Positions 36,396-45,506 of a stretch of DNA of 64,000 nucleotides are shown piece by piece (the stretch's first letter is position 1; each line of letters opens with the position of its first letter). A program made the translations under genes and the position numbers. Source of the DNA: Rhodopirellula bahusiensis (GTDB lineage: Bacteria > Planctomycetota > Planctomycetia > Pirellulales > Pirellulaceae); contig NZ_NIZW01000006.1 of NCBI RefSeq assembly GCF_002727185.1, positions 310,001 through 374,000 on the forward strand, written 5' to 3'. A model generated the notes under the pieces. That model saw only the letters and a program-made list of their open reading frames with translations, had not been told where the DNA came from and did not search any database.

Positions 36396-37080
36396 ACTTG
36401 TCGTCTTTGACATGGCAGGAACAACCGTCGACGAAGACAACGTCGTCTACAAAACTGTCCGTCAATCTATCAATGCTGCCGGATATAGTTTCACCCAAGA
36501 ACAAGTCCAGGCTGCGGGCGCCGGAAAAGAAAAGTCCCAAGCCATTCGTGACGTCTTGGCGTTAGACGGCGGCGATCACTCAGAGGCTGAAGTCCAAGCG
36601 ATCTTTGCTGACTTCAAAAGCCGGTTGGTCGAAGCATACGATTCGCTCGACGTCACCGAACAACCGGCCGCGTCCAAAACCTTTGCCGAGCTTCACGCTC
36701 GCGGGATCAAGGTCGTCCTCAACACAGGATACGACCGTCAAACCGCCGAGAAACTGGTTCACAAAATCGGCTGGACGATCGGTGAAGACGTCGACGCCTT
36801 GGTCACCGCGAGCGACGTCGAAGCGGGACGTCCCGCACCCGACATGATCTACTTGGCGATGGCTTTGACCGAAATCGCCAATGCATCGTGCGTTGTCAAA
36901 GTTGGCGACTCCAGGATCGATATTGAAGAGGGCCAGAACGCCAAGTGTGGGATCACGCTGGGTATCACCACCGGTGCCCAGCCTGAAATCGATCTGCTCC
37001 AATCCAAGCCAACCGCGGTGATTCATCACCTCAGTGAGTTGCTCGCTTTGGTCGATCAAACCAGCCAAGCAACCGTTTGA
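36388..37080 (+). CDS. Phosphonatase-like HAD hydrolase (PhnX-like)
   Basis: A 230-residue HAD-superfamily enzyme. The nucleophile motif is FDMAGTTVD (Asp8), the DxAGT variant of phosphonatases. Motif III uses Arg in place of the usual Lys (EAGRPAPD), another phosphonatase-clade hallmark, and KVGDSRIDIEEG forms the acidic motif IV. In the cap, AGKEKSQAIRDVL offers lysines where PhnX has its Schiff-base Lys. I cannot tell by eye which, if either, is equivalent. Closest to TIGR03351. Predicted to cleave the C-P bond of the aldehyde formed by the upstream oxidase, releasing phosphate. Confidence 0.88.
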   Translation: MIELVVFDMAGTTVDEDNVVYKTVRQSINAAGYSFTQEQVQAAGAGKEKSQAIRDVLALDGGDHSEAEVQAIFADFKSRLVEAYDSLDVTEQPAASKTFAELHARGIKVVLNTGYDRQTAEKLVHKIGWTIGEDVDALVTASDVEAGRPAPDMIYLAMALTEIANASCVVKVGDSRIDIEEGQNAKCGITLGITTGAQPEIDLLQSKPTAVIHHLSELLALVDQTSQATV

Positions 37081-37143
37081 AGCTTCTCCATCCAGGCCGC
37101 CTCAAAACAGATTTCATCCAATAGCGAATTCAAAGGCGTCGAA

Positions 37144-37926
37144 ATGGAACCGACCACGGAAAGCGAACTACTCGTCAAAATTGACGAGGGCATTGCAACT
37201 GCGACCTTGAATCGAGCCGCCAAACGCAATGCACTGTCATTGGAGTTGCTCGCATCACTCGAGAGTGAACTGAATTCAATAGCGGACAATCCTGACGTTC
37301 GGGTCGTGGTCCTCCAGGCGGCTGGCCCGGTGTTTTCATCGGGGCACGATCTGAAACAGATGATCGATCGATCGGCCGATGAGTATTCGGCGCTGTTCAC
37401 GCAGTGCGCCGCGACGATGCAGCGTCTTCGCACCATCCCGCAACCAGTGATCGCACAGGTCCAAGGACTCGCGACCGCGGCCGGGTGCCAACTGGTCGCC
37501 TCTTGCGACTTGGCAATCGCCAGCGAGAATGCCTGGTTCGCAACGCCCGGTGTGAAGATCGGATTGTTCTGCACCACCCCCATGGTGCCGCTCGTTCGAT
37601 CGCTACCACCCAAAATCGCGATGGAGATGCTACTGACTGGCGATCCACTCTCGGCCCAGCGAGCCTATGATCTTGGATTCATCAACCGAGTGGTATCGAT
37701 TGAAGAATTGGAGGCGGCAACTCTCGAAATGGCACGGAAGATTGCCTCCGCCAGCCGCGAGACCATCGCGATTGGGAAGCAAGCGTTCTATCAGCAGGCC
37801 TCCCTGTCTGAATCCGAAGCCTACGGCCAAGCGGTGGAAGTGATGACCCAAAATTCGCTTCACGGCGACGCTCAGGAAGGGATTCAAGCTTTCCTGGAGA
37901 AGCGGACTCCGGTTTGGAACCAGTGA
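37144..37926 (+). CDS. Enoyl-CoA hydratase/isomerase family protein
   Basis: A 260-residue crotonase-fold protein. Visible: ATLNRAAKRNALSLELLASL, the oxyanion-hole segment FSSGHDLKQM (about residues 61-70), and VIAQVQGLATAAGCQLVASCDLAIAS with the second oxyanion Gly. Members hydrate or isomerise acyl-CoA thioesters. It starts 63 bp after the HAD gene and its stop lies 4 bp before the acyltransferase start, so the two appear co-transcribed and may extend the phosphonate-type operon. The catalytic Glu pair of true hydratases is not evident, so an ECHDC3-like or other crotonase reaction is possible. Confidence 0.85.
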   Translation: MEPTTESELLVKIDEGIATATLNRAAKRNALSLELLASLESELNSIADNPDVRVVVLQAAGPVFSSGHDLKQMIDRSADEYSALFTQCAATMQRLRTIPQPVIAQVQGLATAAGCQLVASCDLAIASENAWFATPGVKIGLFCTTPMVPLVRSLPPKIAMEMLLTGDPLSAQRAYDLGFINRVVSIEELEAATLEMARKIASASRETIAIGKQAFYQQASLSESEAYGQAVEVMTQNSLHGDAQEGIQAFLEKRTPVWNQ

Positions 37927-37930
37927 CCCA

Positions 37931-38824
37931 ATGAGCTTGCTTTCATTCGACCAGTTGTTTGCTCGTGCGGACGAGGCTCGGCCGTGCCTCCCGGTCGCGG
38001 TCGCTGGCGGAGACGACCCGACGGTCATCCAAGCACTCGCTGAAACCACACGTCGAGGCTGGACCCGCCCAATTCTCTGCGGTCCCGCTTCGCGCATCGA
38101 ACAAGTGATTGCATCCGAAGAGATTTCTGCTGCAGCGTTCGAAATCATCGATTCGGAGCATCCGGCGATCTCCGCGGTCGAGCTCGTTCGAAACGGAACT
38201 GCCCGCCTGCTGATGAAGGGTCAAATCGCCACGCCGGACCTCATGCGTGCCGTTCTCAAGTCCGAATCGGGACTGCGAACCGGACGTACGATTTGCCAAA
38301 TTGTGATGATGGAGATTCCAAAAGACGACCGTCGCTTCTTGCTCGCTGACACCGGTATCACGATTCAGCCAAACATCGAACAAGCCATCGAAATCGTCGA
38401 AGCAACCGCGTCGCTTGCGAAATCATTGGGCAGCGAACACCCACGGATCGCAATCATGGCTGCCAGCGAAAAGGTTAGTGATGCGATGCCCGAAACAGAA
38501 TTGGCGGAATCAATCAATGAATGCCTCACCAACGTTTGTGACTTCCAAGTCCAAGGCCCACTCTCATTCGACTTGGCATACTCAAGCGAAGCTGGTCAAA
38601 AGAAACGATTGAATGGCAATGCCATTGGTGCAGCCGACGCGATGGTGTTCCCGAATTTGCTTTCCGCAAATTTGACTGTCAAAGCAATCATGTACACCGC
38701 AGACTGCCGGTTCGGCGGCCTACTCACTGGCGCCGCGTGTCCGATCGTGTTCATGTCTCGGGCCGACGACACGATCACCCGCATCCGCTCACTCGCCCTC
38801 GCGATAAGCCAGACCAAAGGCTGA
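37931..38824 (+). CDS. Phosphate acetyl/butyryl transferase family protein
   Basis: A 297-residue protein of the Pta/Ptb fold, transferring an acyl group between CoA and phosphate. Visible: LPVAVAGGDDPTVIQAL at the start, GTARLLMKGQIATPDLMRAVL, LLADTGITIQPNIEQAIEI, PRIAIMAASEKVSDAMPET, VQGPLSFDLAYSSEAG and ADAMVFPNLLSANLTVKA. It is Ptb-sized (about 300 residues), without the extra N-terminal domains of long Pta. No acetate or butyrate kinase is adjacent. Coupled tightly to the crotonase gene. It could turn an acyl-CoA into an acyl phosphate, feeding phosphate back to carbon flow; this is inference. Confidence 0.87.
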   Translation: MSLLSFDQLFARADEARPCLPVAVAGGDDPTVIQALAETTRRGWTRPILCGPASRIEQVIASEEISAAAFEIIDSEHPAISAVELVRNGTARLLMKGQIATPDLMRAVLKSESGLRTGRTICQIVMMEIPKDDRRFLLADTGITIQPNIEQAIEIVEATASLAKSLGSEHPRIAIMAASEKVSDAMPETELAESINECLTNVCDFQVQGPLSFDLAYSSEAGQKKRLNGNAIGAADAMVFPNLLSANLTVKAIMYTADCRFGGLLTGAACPIVFMSRADDTITRIRSLALAISQTKG

Positions 38825-38878
38825 AACGAACTTCGGAATTTGAACGCAACGACTACTGAACAAACGCAGGAAGATTCG

Positions 38879-39664
38879 ATGAATGACGCCGATGTTCGCA
38901 AGCACAATCAAGTTTCGTGGGACAGACAAGTTGCAGAAAGCAACCGCTGGACCGTGCCGGTTGACGGGGAAACCATCCAGAGAGCAAGGACCGGTGACTT
39001 TTCCATCGTTCTCACACCAACCAAGCCTGTCCCCAAAGACTGGTTCCCGCCACTGACAGGAACACCAACGCTTTGCCTCGCCTCAGCCGGTGGTCAACAA
39101 GCTCCTATCCTGGCAGCCGCTGGCGCGAGAGTCACCCTACTCGACAATTCCCCCGGACAGCTGGGGCAGGATCGACTGGTAGCCGACCGAGAAGGGCTCG
39201 AGATGGAGTTCATGGAAGGAGACATGGCCGACCTATCGATCATCGGCGACGAAACATTCGATTTCATCTTCCATCCGTGCTCGAATGTTTTCGTTCCCAA
39301 AATCCTTCCGGTCTGGCGAGAGTGTTACCGAGTTCTTCGAAGCGGGGGAACGTTGCTGACCGGCTTCGTCAATCCTTTGCGATTCATCTTCGAGGACGAA
39401 CGCAAAGAGAATGGGAATATGAATGTTTGTTACAAACTGCCGTATTCGGATTTGAATCATCTCGAGGAAACACACATCAAGAAGTCGATCGAAGATGGGT
39501 TCGCCCTTGAGTTCGGCCATACTCTCAATGACCAAATCGGCGGCCAGTTGAAAGCCGGGTTCTTACTGTCTGGATTCTACGAAGATCGCTATCACGCAGC
39601 CGATGAGGACCCGTTGTCCAACTTCCTGGACACTTTCATCGCCACCCGAGCAATCAAGCCTTGA
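38879..39664 (+). CDS. Class I SAM-dependent methyltransferase
   Basis: A 261-residue methyltransferase. The SAM-binding motif I is TLCLASAGGQQAPILAAAGARVTLLDNSPGQL (about residues 60-92), with FMEGDMADL and FDFIFHPCSNVFV following, then the LRSGGTLLTGFVNPL segment. ATG 38879 is preferred because GCAGGAAG precedes it by about 6 bases; a TTG at 38840 would add 13 residues. It lies 54 bp after the acyltransferase gene and may be the last gene of that unit. Substrate unknown. Confidence 0.85.
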   Translation: MNDADVRKHNQVSWDRQVAESNRWTVPVDGETIQRARTGDFSIVLTPTKPVPKDWFPPLTGTPTLCLASAGGQQAPILAAAGARVTLLDNSPGQLGQDRLVADREGLEMEFMEGDMADLSIIGDETFDFIFHPCSNVFVPKILPVWRECYRVLRSGGTLLTGFVNPLRFIFEDERKENGNMNVCYKLPYSDLNHLEETHIKKSIEDGFALEFGHTLNDQIGGQLKAGFLLSGFYEDRYHAADEDPLSNFLDTFIATRAIKP

Positions 39665-39806
39665 TTGCCGAGCTCGCTTCAAACGATCGAGCAGGCAAAC
39701 TGCGTTCGGCAACAGACATCGTTTGGTCACGCATCACTAACGCCTCGGTGACCAGTCCACCGACACGGCCGCCATCCATCCAAATCACAACAACCGGTTT
39801 AACCCC

Positions 39807-40757
39807 ATGAAATCTCGATTCACCCGCACACTACTCTCAATTCGGCAGATACCAATCGCTCTGCTTCTGACGTGCGTCTCGGTCTTGCTGCCTATTGCCG
39901 TGTGTGCCGAAGAACCAGCGGAGTCACATACGCAACCCTCAAGCGAAACGGTGAATGTGCTCAGCTACAACATTCACATGTGGCAAATTGAAGTGGGTGA
40001 CCTGGCCGCAATTATTCGCGAATCCGGGGCTGACATTGTCGGACTGAATGAAGCCTGGAACGAGAAGCACAACGAAGCGATCGCACGAGAACTTGGATAC
40101 AACGCCGTTTACGGCGGTCGCTCCCCAGCTGAGGAACACCCTGCGAAAGCCCACACCATCAATGGGTTCTACATGCCGCAAGTTTTGCTAACGAAGCACA
40201 AAGTCATCCACTCCGAAGTCTTCAATGCCTTGGCCGCGAAGGAACACGAGCGTTTCGACCCTGAGCTTCCAATCAATCGGGGCGGAACCATCGCTTTGCT
40301 GGAAACCGCAAAAGGCAACCGTCTGGTGGTTTTCGTCTTGCACTTGCACCCATGGGGCGACGGAGACGACGAAAGAATGACTTCCATGCGTCTCAAAGAA
40401 ATCGAGGGTATCCAAAAGAAACTTGAACCCTACCGCGGGTTACCAACGCTCATCATCGGCGACTTCAACACAAGATCGCATCTCGATGTTCAGGGAGGTT
40501 GGAAGGTAACAAAGTTCCTGGAAAGCCACGGCTACAACGATCTCTACCGCACCACTCATCCCGACCAGACATCCGACCCAGGATTGACTTGCGGCGACGG
40601 CCGAATCGACTACGTCTTTTACAACGGACACTGTTCCCCGGTTTCCAGCCAGGTTGTCAATCAAGGCGTTTTCGGTTCCCTGGGCTACGAGCAATCCGAT
40701 CACCTCGCCGTTTCCGGCGTGCTGGAGATTGAAAGCGTGACGGGCCCAACTGAATGA
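39807..40757 (+). CDS. Secreted endonuclease/exonuclease/phosphatase family protein
   Basis: A 316-residue protein with signal peptide (about 1-35, ending AVCAEE). The EEP fold shows VNVLSYNIHMW, IVGLNEAWN with the metal Glu, the LPTLIIGDFNTRS Asp/Asn motif (about 215-227), DGRIDYVFYNG and QSDHLAVSG with the catalytic His near the end. Such secreted enzymes hydrolyse phosphodiester or phosphomonoester bonds. It follows the methyltransferase after 142 bp and may be a separate unit. Substrate unassigned. Confidence 0.87.
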   Translation: MKSRFTRTLLSIRQIPIALLLTCVSVLLPIAVCAEEPAESHTQPSSETVNVLSYNIHMWQIEVGDLAAIIRESGADIVGLNEAWNEKHNEAIARELGYNAVYGGRSPAEEHPAKAHTINGFYMPQVLLTKHKVIHSEVFNALAAKEHERFDPELPINRGGTIALLETAKGNRLVVFVLHLHPWGDGDDERMTSMRLKEIEGIQKKLEPYRGLPTLIIGDFNTRSHLDVQGGWKVTKFLESHGYNDLYRTTHPDQTSDPGLTCGDGRIDYVFYNGHCSPVSSQVVNQGVFGSLGYEQSDHLAVSGVLEIESVTGPTE

Positions 40758-40763
40758 CGACGG

Positions 40764-41351
40764 TTACGGCAGTTCAGCAAGCACAGTGGCGACGTCAGCC
40801 CGGTCGCCGTGCGAAACAACCGTTTTCCCAAAAACAATCTTTTGCTCTTGGTCCACGACAAACGTCGAAGGGTACGCGGTTTCGCGTGGAGCATCCCAGC
40901 GAAGCCCCCATGCATTAGTGAACTTGTAGTCCGGATCGAGGACAAAGTGATAGTTCGCTGGAAACGTTTTGTTCCCTTGAAATTCTTTCGCGTGAACAGC
41001 CAACAGTTCAGCGGGGCCCGGATAGATCATCATCACTTGAACATCATCGAACGCCGATTTCTTGCTCAAGAACTCACCGACCTGTCGGCTGCACATCGGG
41101 CATTGTTTTCCTGGCCACCCACGTAGAACCAGCATCACGACGGGCGATTTTTCCGTCAGTGCCTTCAGCGACACCGCTTCACCATCCTGATTCATCAACT
41201 CAAAATCCGGAGCGACTTCGCCAACCTTGGGCGGATGGGGAGGCTCTTTCCCAGGAGCAGCTTTTCGACGACCTTGCGCCTGGGCCGTCGCCGATATTGA
41301 AACGAGCGACAGCATCAGAATAAGACAGAATATCGAACGTCGAGTTAGCAT
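40764..41351 (-). CDS. Secreted peroxiredoxin/thioredoxin-like (AhpC/TSA) protein
   Basis: A 195-residue exported redox protein. The signal peptide is about 1-26 (ending AQAQ). The thioredoxin fold starts at VGEVAPDFELMNQDGEAVSLKAL. The active site is CPMC (Cys84, Cys87) in GWPGKQCPMCSRQVGEF, and the later AYPSTFVVDQEQKIVF carries the cis-Pro. ATG 41351 is chosen because it starts the signal peptide; a start at 41453 would add 34 residues overlapping the divergent monooxygenase leader. Adjacent convergent gene: the EEP protein, whose stop is 6 bp away. Confidence 0.87.
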   Translation of the reverse strand: MLTRRSIFCLILMLSLVSISATAQAQGRRKAAPGKEPPHPPKVGEVAPDFELMNQDGEAVSLKALTEKSPVVMLVLRGWPGKQCPMCSRQVGEFLSKKSAFDDVQVMMIYPGPAELLAVHAKEFQGNKTFPANYHFVLDPDYKFTNAWGLRWDAPRETAYPSTFVVDQEQKIVFGKTVVSHGDRADVATVLAELP

Positions 41352-41473
41352 TGGATGTCCTTGATCGGTTACGAAATGATACTTGCTCACTGGGGATGGT
41401 CGTCGACTGGAAAACCCCGCCATTCCCCCAGACGACAATCTTTGAGACCTCACACAAACGAAAGTGCATTGGG

Positions 41474-42625
41474 ATGAGAATAGCGGTTTCAGGTTGTGGA
41501 ATCGCTGGTACGGCGGTCGGCCATCTGCTCGCGTTGGCTGGTCACGAGGTCACAATCTTTGAGCAAGCGGAACAATGCCAAGCGATTGGTGCGGGAATCA
41601 TGCTGCAACCGAGTGGTCAGATTGTTCTCGACCGTTTGGGGATCCTCGATTCGATCGCCCGTCAGTCGGCAAAGCTGGAGGGCATCGAGGCGTTTCTACT
41701 TTCTGGCCGACCATTGGTCGAACTGAACTACGCCGCACTCGGAGACCAACACTTCGCCTACGGCGTCCATCGCGGTCTCCTCTTCACGCACTTGATGAAG
41801 CTCTGCAAGGCCTCCGACGTTCGCATCCAAACTTCGACCCAAATTTGCGACTTCTGCGAGCGAGAGAACGAGGTCCATGTGATCGACCAACACGGAACCC
41901 AGCATGGACCTTTCGATTTCCTCGTTGCCGCGGATGGCTCTCGGTCTCGATTGAGAGCAGCCGCGAAACTGAGTTCACGAACCGTCAACTATGAGTACGC
42001 CGCGATTTGGGCGACAGGTCCTTGCTCGCTAGTTACCAATCGCTTGCATCAAGTCATTGATCGTACGAACAGGTTGGTTGGATTGCTGCCGATTGGCGAT
42101 GGACAATGCAGCTTCTTCTGGGGACTGCGTGCCGACCAATACAGCGGATTGGTGCAGCGAGGTTTGCCCAATTGGAAACGGGAAGTCATCGAGATGTGTG
42201 CCCCCGCAGCCGAACTACTTGCTTCAATCGACAATTTCCAAGCAATGACATTCGCCGGCTATCGGCACGTCGGGATGAAACGTTGGCACGCCAACAAGAT
42301 TGTCTTCCTCGGCGATGCAGCCCATCCGTCGAGCCCCCACTTGGGCCAGGGAGTCAATCTGGCCTTGGAAGACGCGGCATGCTTCGCTGATGCTATCAAC
42401 GACACCGATAACTTCGACCAAGCTGCCGTTCGTTATCAAAAAATTCGCCAGCGAAAGGTTCGCTACTACCAATCCCTGACCCGAATGCTGACGCCGTTCT
42501 TTCAGTCCGATATCCCGATGTCTGCAACATGCCGCAACGTTGGCCTCCCCTGGTTCCCAAGAGTGCCATGGGTTCGCCGCCGAATGCTGCAAACCCTCAG
42601 CGGACTACAAAACGGCTGGTTCTAA
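41474..42625 (+). CDS. FAD-dependent monooxygenase (aromatic hydroxylase family)
   Basis: A 383-residue flavoprotein of the UbiH/salicylate-hydroxylase family. Motifs: GxGxxG in AVSGCGIAGTAVGHLLA, the DG motif LVAADGSRSRLR (about 149-160), and the FAD ribityl motif VFLGDAAHPSSPHLGQGVNLALEDA (about 278-302). ATG 41474 begins directly at the beta strand before GCGIAG. Divergent from the thioredoxin-like gene with 122 bp between starts. Substrate unknown. Confidence 0.9.
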   Translation: MRIAVSGCGIAGTAVGHLLALAGHEVTIFEQAEQCQAIGAGIMLQPSGQIVLDRLGILDSIARQSAKLEGIEAFLLSGRPLVELNYAALGDQHFAYGVHRGLLFTHLMKLCKASDVRIQTSTQICDFCERENEVHVIDQHGTQHGPFDFLVAADGSRSRLRAAAKLSSRTVNYEYAAIWATGPCSLVTNRLHQVIDRTNRLVGLLPIGDGQCSFFWGLRADQYSGLVQRGLPNWKREVIEMCAPAAELLASIDNFQAMTFAGYRHVGMKRWHANKIVFLGDAAHPSSPHLGQGVNLALEDAACFADAINDTDNFDQAAVRYQKIRQRKVRYYQSLTRMLTPFFQSDIPMSATCRNVGLPWFPRVPWVRRRMLQTLSGLQNGWF

Positions 42626-42682
42626 CACCGCTTCGGCTGACCTTGCCTCATCGCCGATTGCCGCACGAAAAGCATGCCGGTG

Positions 42683-43867
42683 TCAACGTTCGTAGTTTTG
42701 CAATCGTTCAAGGTACAAATGGGATTCGACGAACTTGCGGTGTGCTGAATCGGTCATTTCTTCAAGCAACTCCAGTGCCGAGATATAGCTGGCGAGGTTG
42801 CCGTTGGACGAGATCATCTTGCCGTCTTTGACAAAACTCACATCACCATCGTCCTGGACGGACAGTTTCGGATACGTCTTTTGGAGAAGTTCGCCGCCGC
42901 CAATGTAGGTGACAATTTTCCGCCCATCGGCAAGACCGGAGGCGCCAATCAAGTGGGCCCCGGCGCAATTGCTCATAGTGAAATCAGTGCCTTTGCCTTT
43001 TGATTTGACAAAGTCCACAATGTCCGCGGACGCCACGACTTTTTCCATATCGTAGGAACTGGACACAACGAGCACGTTCAACTCGGGGCAGTCTTCAAAC
43101 GAAAAGTCCGGAAGAACGCGAAGACCGCTTTCCATTGGAACCGGCTGAAGTGAGCTCGCTACAGTGACCACATTGAACATCCGCTTCCCATCCTCGCCGG
43201 GTTTGGAAAAGACGTCGATTGGCGCGGTGACTTCAGTCATCAACACGTTGCCAAACAACAGCACGCCAATTGTCGGCAACGACTTATCAAATGCCGCACG
43301 AGTGACACTATCCTTCAAGCTGATCGTGCAGGTCTCCGGTGACGCTTTGATCTGCTTGGCCGCTGCTTCCTTCTTCGCGTTCGCAACCTCGTCCGCTGGA
43401 ATGACTAGACGCTTGGCATCGCTGGGGTGGACCATGGTCACAAGGACGCGACAGGTTTTCTTGCCGTCTGGATTCCGTGCGACTTCGTGCAGCACCATTG
43501 TTGGTTCAAAGAATGTGTCTCCTGCATGCAGCACCTTGAGCGGTCGCCCTTCGATTTTGAACTCCAATGTTCCCTCCACCACGTAACCAACCACTTCACC
43601 GGGATGGTGGTGCGGCGGGGAAGACGCACCTGGAGAAAAGGTCAGCTCGATCAGCGACGTCGACATGGACGCTCCGTCGACCTTGCTGGAAAGTGGGTCG
43701 GAGCGAAGCACCTTGACGACCGGCATTTTCATATGCGAAGGAGACGCCGAGTCCGTATGAGCCGATGCATTCACCGAATCAGGCTGGCCGTCCTGACCTT
43801 GGGCAATTTGTCCAACGGCTAGCAAGAGCACACAAGCAAATAGTGTGATTGATGGTTTGTTTCTCAT
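42683..43867 (-). CDS. Secreted cupin + DJ-1/PfpI fusion protein
   Basis: A 394-residue exported two-domain protein. The signal peptide is about 1-24. The cupin domain (about 68-150) includes PPHHHPGEVVGYVVEGT, the metal-binding His cluster at 86-88 and Glu91, followed by AGDTFFEPTMVLHEV. The DJ-1/PfpI domain (about 198-370) starts TIGVLLFGNVLMTEVTAPIDVF and has the candidate nucleophile Cys301 in MSNCAGAHLIGASGLADG. Usually this DJ-1 type is fused to an AraC DNA-binding domain; here a cupin is fused instead and the protein is exported. Divergent from a MocR regulator with 160 bp between starts. Confidence 0.87.
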   Translation of the reverse strand: MRNKPSITLFACVLLLAVGQIAQGQDGQPDSVNASAHTDSASPSHMKMPVVKVLRSDPLSSKVDGASMSTSLIELTFSPGASSPPHHHPGEVVGYVVEGTLEFKIEGRPLKVLHAGDTFFEPTMVLHEVARNPDGKKTCRVLVTMVHPSDAKRLVIPADEVANAKKEAAAKQIKASPETCTISLKDSVTRAAFDKSLPTIGVLLFGNVLMTEVTAPIDVFSKPGEDGKRMFNVVTVASSLQPVPMESGLRVLPDFSFEDCPELNVLVVSSSYDMEKVVASADIVDFVKSKGKGTDFTMSNCAGAHLIGASGLADGRKIVTYIGGGELLQKTYPKLSVQDDGDVSFVKDGKMISSNGNLASYISALELLEEMTDSAHRKFVESHLYLERLQNYER

Positions 43868-44027
43868 GGGTCATCCGCCTTAAATAGTCGATTGAGTTGG
43901 TTGTTCCAGCAAAGACTTGATGTACTGGTAGTCATTGAACAACGTTTCTGAGTAGAATCATACGAATCCAGTGGCACCAACCAAGACCCACTTTCCAGAA
44001 ACCGAACAGGGCCACTTTGAGGAGCCA
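43868..44027. promoter_or_regulatory. Divergent region between cupin-DJ-1 gene and MocR regulator
   Basis: 160 bp likely to hold both promoters and the MocR binding sites. I see no clear direct-repeat operator by eye. GAGGAG at about 44019-44024 serves as ribosome binding site for the MocR ATG at 44028. Confidence 0.5.
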
Positions 44028-45506
44028 ATGCCGCGACATAGAGAACAATTTGAATTTGAGTCGATTCAGTTGAGCAACAGCGACTCGAGACCGGTTTATC
44101 AGCAACTGGAGGACCACCTGCGTCATGCCATTGCCGATCGAACCTTGCAGCCGGAAGACCGAGTGCCGTCGAGCCGCAACCTCGCTACAGCGATAGGCGT
44201 GTCACGAAATACAGTTTTGGCCGCCTACGAGCAATTGATCTCGGAAGGGTATTTGGAGTCCGTTCGAGGAAGCGGAACTCGTGTCGCCAAAATGCCTCCG
44301 CAAGCTTTTGAGTTCGCTGCGGCTACCAATGCTACGAAACCGCAACTAGATTCGACTGGCTGTCTTTCGGCATTGGGGCAGCAACTTTCCGAAGAAGCCG
44401 CTTGGGTGCCGCCCGTAGCGACGAAGCCCAAAGCGTTCACGCCGCACTTGCCGGCGATTGAAGAATTCCCTCTGGACGTTTGGAATCGCTTTTGCAACGA
44501 GCAGGCTCGCTGGTCTACCAAGCATCTGATGTTAGGCGATCCACAAGGTTATCTTCCACTGCGAGAATCCATCGCCCAGTACATGGCGGTTTCACGAGGG
44601 CTGTCGTGTACTCCCGAACAAGTTGTGATCACATCGGGTTCTCAGCAAGCCTTCACCATGGTTGCTCAGTTGTTGTTGAATCCGGGCGACGCGGTGTGGG
44701 TAGAAGAACCAGGCAACGCTCCGGCAAATCGATTGCTCGACATCGCCGGAGCACAACTGGTTCCCGTGCCGCTGGACTCCGAAGGAATCGACCTGTCACG
44801 AGTCCCGAAAAAGACCCCCAAGCCAAAACTCATCTGCGTGACGCCGGGCGGGCAATGGCCAATGGGAATGACCATGAGCCTGAACCGGAGGCTGGAACTG
44901 ATCGCCACGGCACAGCGGCACAAAAGCTGGATCATTGAGGATGATTACAACGGCGAGTTTCGCTACACAGGACGCCCGCATGCTTCGCTCAGCAGTCTCG
45001 ATTCATCGGGGCGCACAATCTACATGGGAACCTTCAGCAAAATGCTGTTTCCAGCCATCCGACTGGGCTTTTTGATTGTTCCAGCGGATCTGGCCAAGGT
45101 ATTTTCCTACTCCCGCTTTCTGCAAGATCGCTCATCGCCGCAGCTTGTTCAAATGACGCTCCACCGTTTCATCGAGTCTGGGAATTTTGTCAAACACATT
45201 CGCCGCATGCGTTCACTTTACGCTGAACGCCAAACAACCCTCTTTGAATCTTTGGAAAAGCACTTGGGCGAATTCATTGACGTCCACCAACCCGAATCTG
45301 GCATGCACCTCACAGTGCGCGGCATCACCAAGACTGCAGAAAAAAGACTCGTCGCCGCCGCTGGTCGAGCCGGTGTGGAGTTTCATCCCGTCAGCATCTA
45401 TTCACAGTCCGGCGACGCACAGGGCATGATTCTGGGTTTCGCCGCGTTCGACAAAAACACGATCCAGAGAACGGTCCGTCGTTGGGCACAGGAATTACAT
45501 CAGTGA
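44028..45506 (+). CDS. MocR/PdxR-family GntR-aminotransferase transcription regulator
   Basis: A 492-residue regulator. The winged-helix GntR domain (about 15-85) has RPVYQQLEDHLRHAIADRTLQPEDRVPSSRNLATAIGVSRNTVLAAYEQL. The fold-type I aminotransferase domain (about 125-485) has the PLP lysine at about 338 in GTFSKMLFPAIRLG and ITSGSQQAFTM. ATG 44028 is preferred to the upstream GTG 43971 because GAGGAG precedes it and the family N-terminus fits. MocR proteins sense PLP or amino-compound ligands and usually control the divergent gene; here that is the cupin-DJ-1 protein. Confidence 0.92.
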   Translation: MPRHREQFEFESIQLSNSDSRPVYQQLEDHLRHAIADRTLQPEDRVPSSRNLATAIGVSRNTVLAAYEQLISEGYLESVRGSGTRVAKMPPQAFEFAAATNATKPQLDSTGCLSALGQQLSEEAAWVPPVATKPKAFTPHLPAIEEFPLDVWNRFCNEQARWSTKHLMLGDPQGYLPLRESIAQYMAVSRGLSCTPEQVVITSGSQQAFTMVAQLLLNPGDAVWVEEPGNAPANRLLDIAGAQLVPVPLDSEGIDLSRVPKKTPKPKLICVTPGGQWPMGMTMSLNRRLELIATAQRHKSWIIEDDYNGEFRYTGRPHASLSSLDSSGRTIYMGTFSKMLFPAIRLGFLIVPADLAKVFSYSRFLQDRSSPQLVQMTLHRFIESGNFVKHIRRMRSLYAERQTTLFESLEKHLGEFIDVHQPESGMHLTVRGITKTAEKRLVAAAGRAGVEFHPVSIYSQSGDAQGMILGFAAFDKNTIQRTVRRWAQELHQ

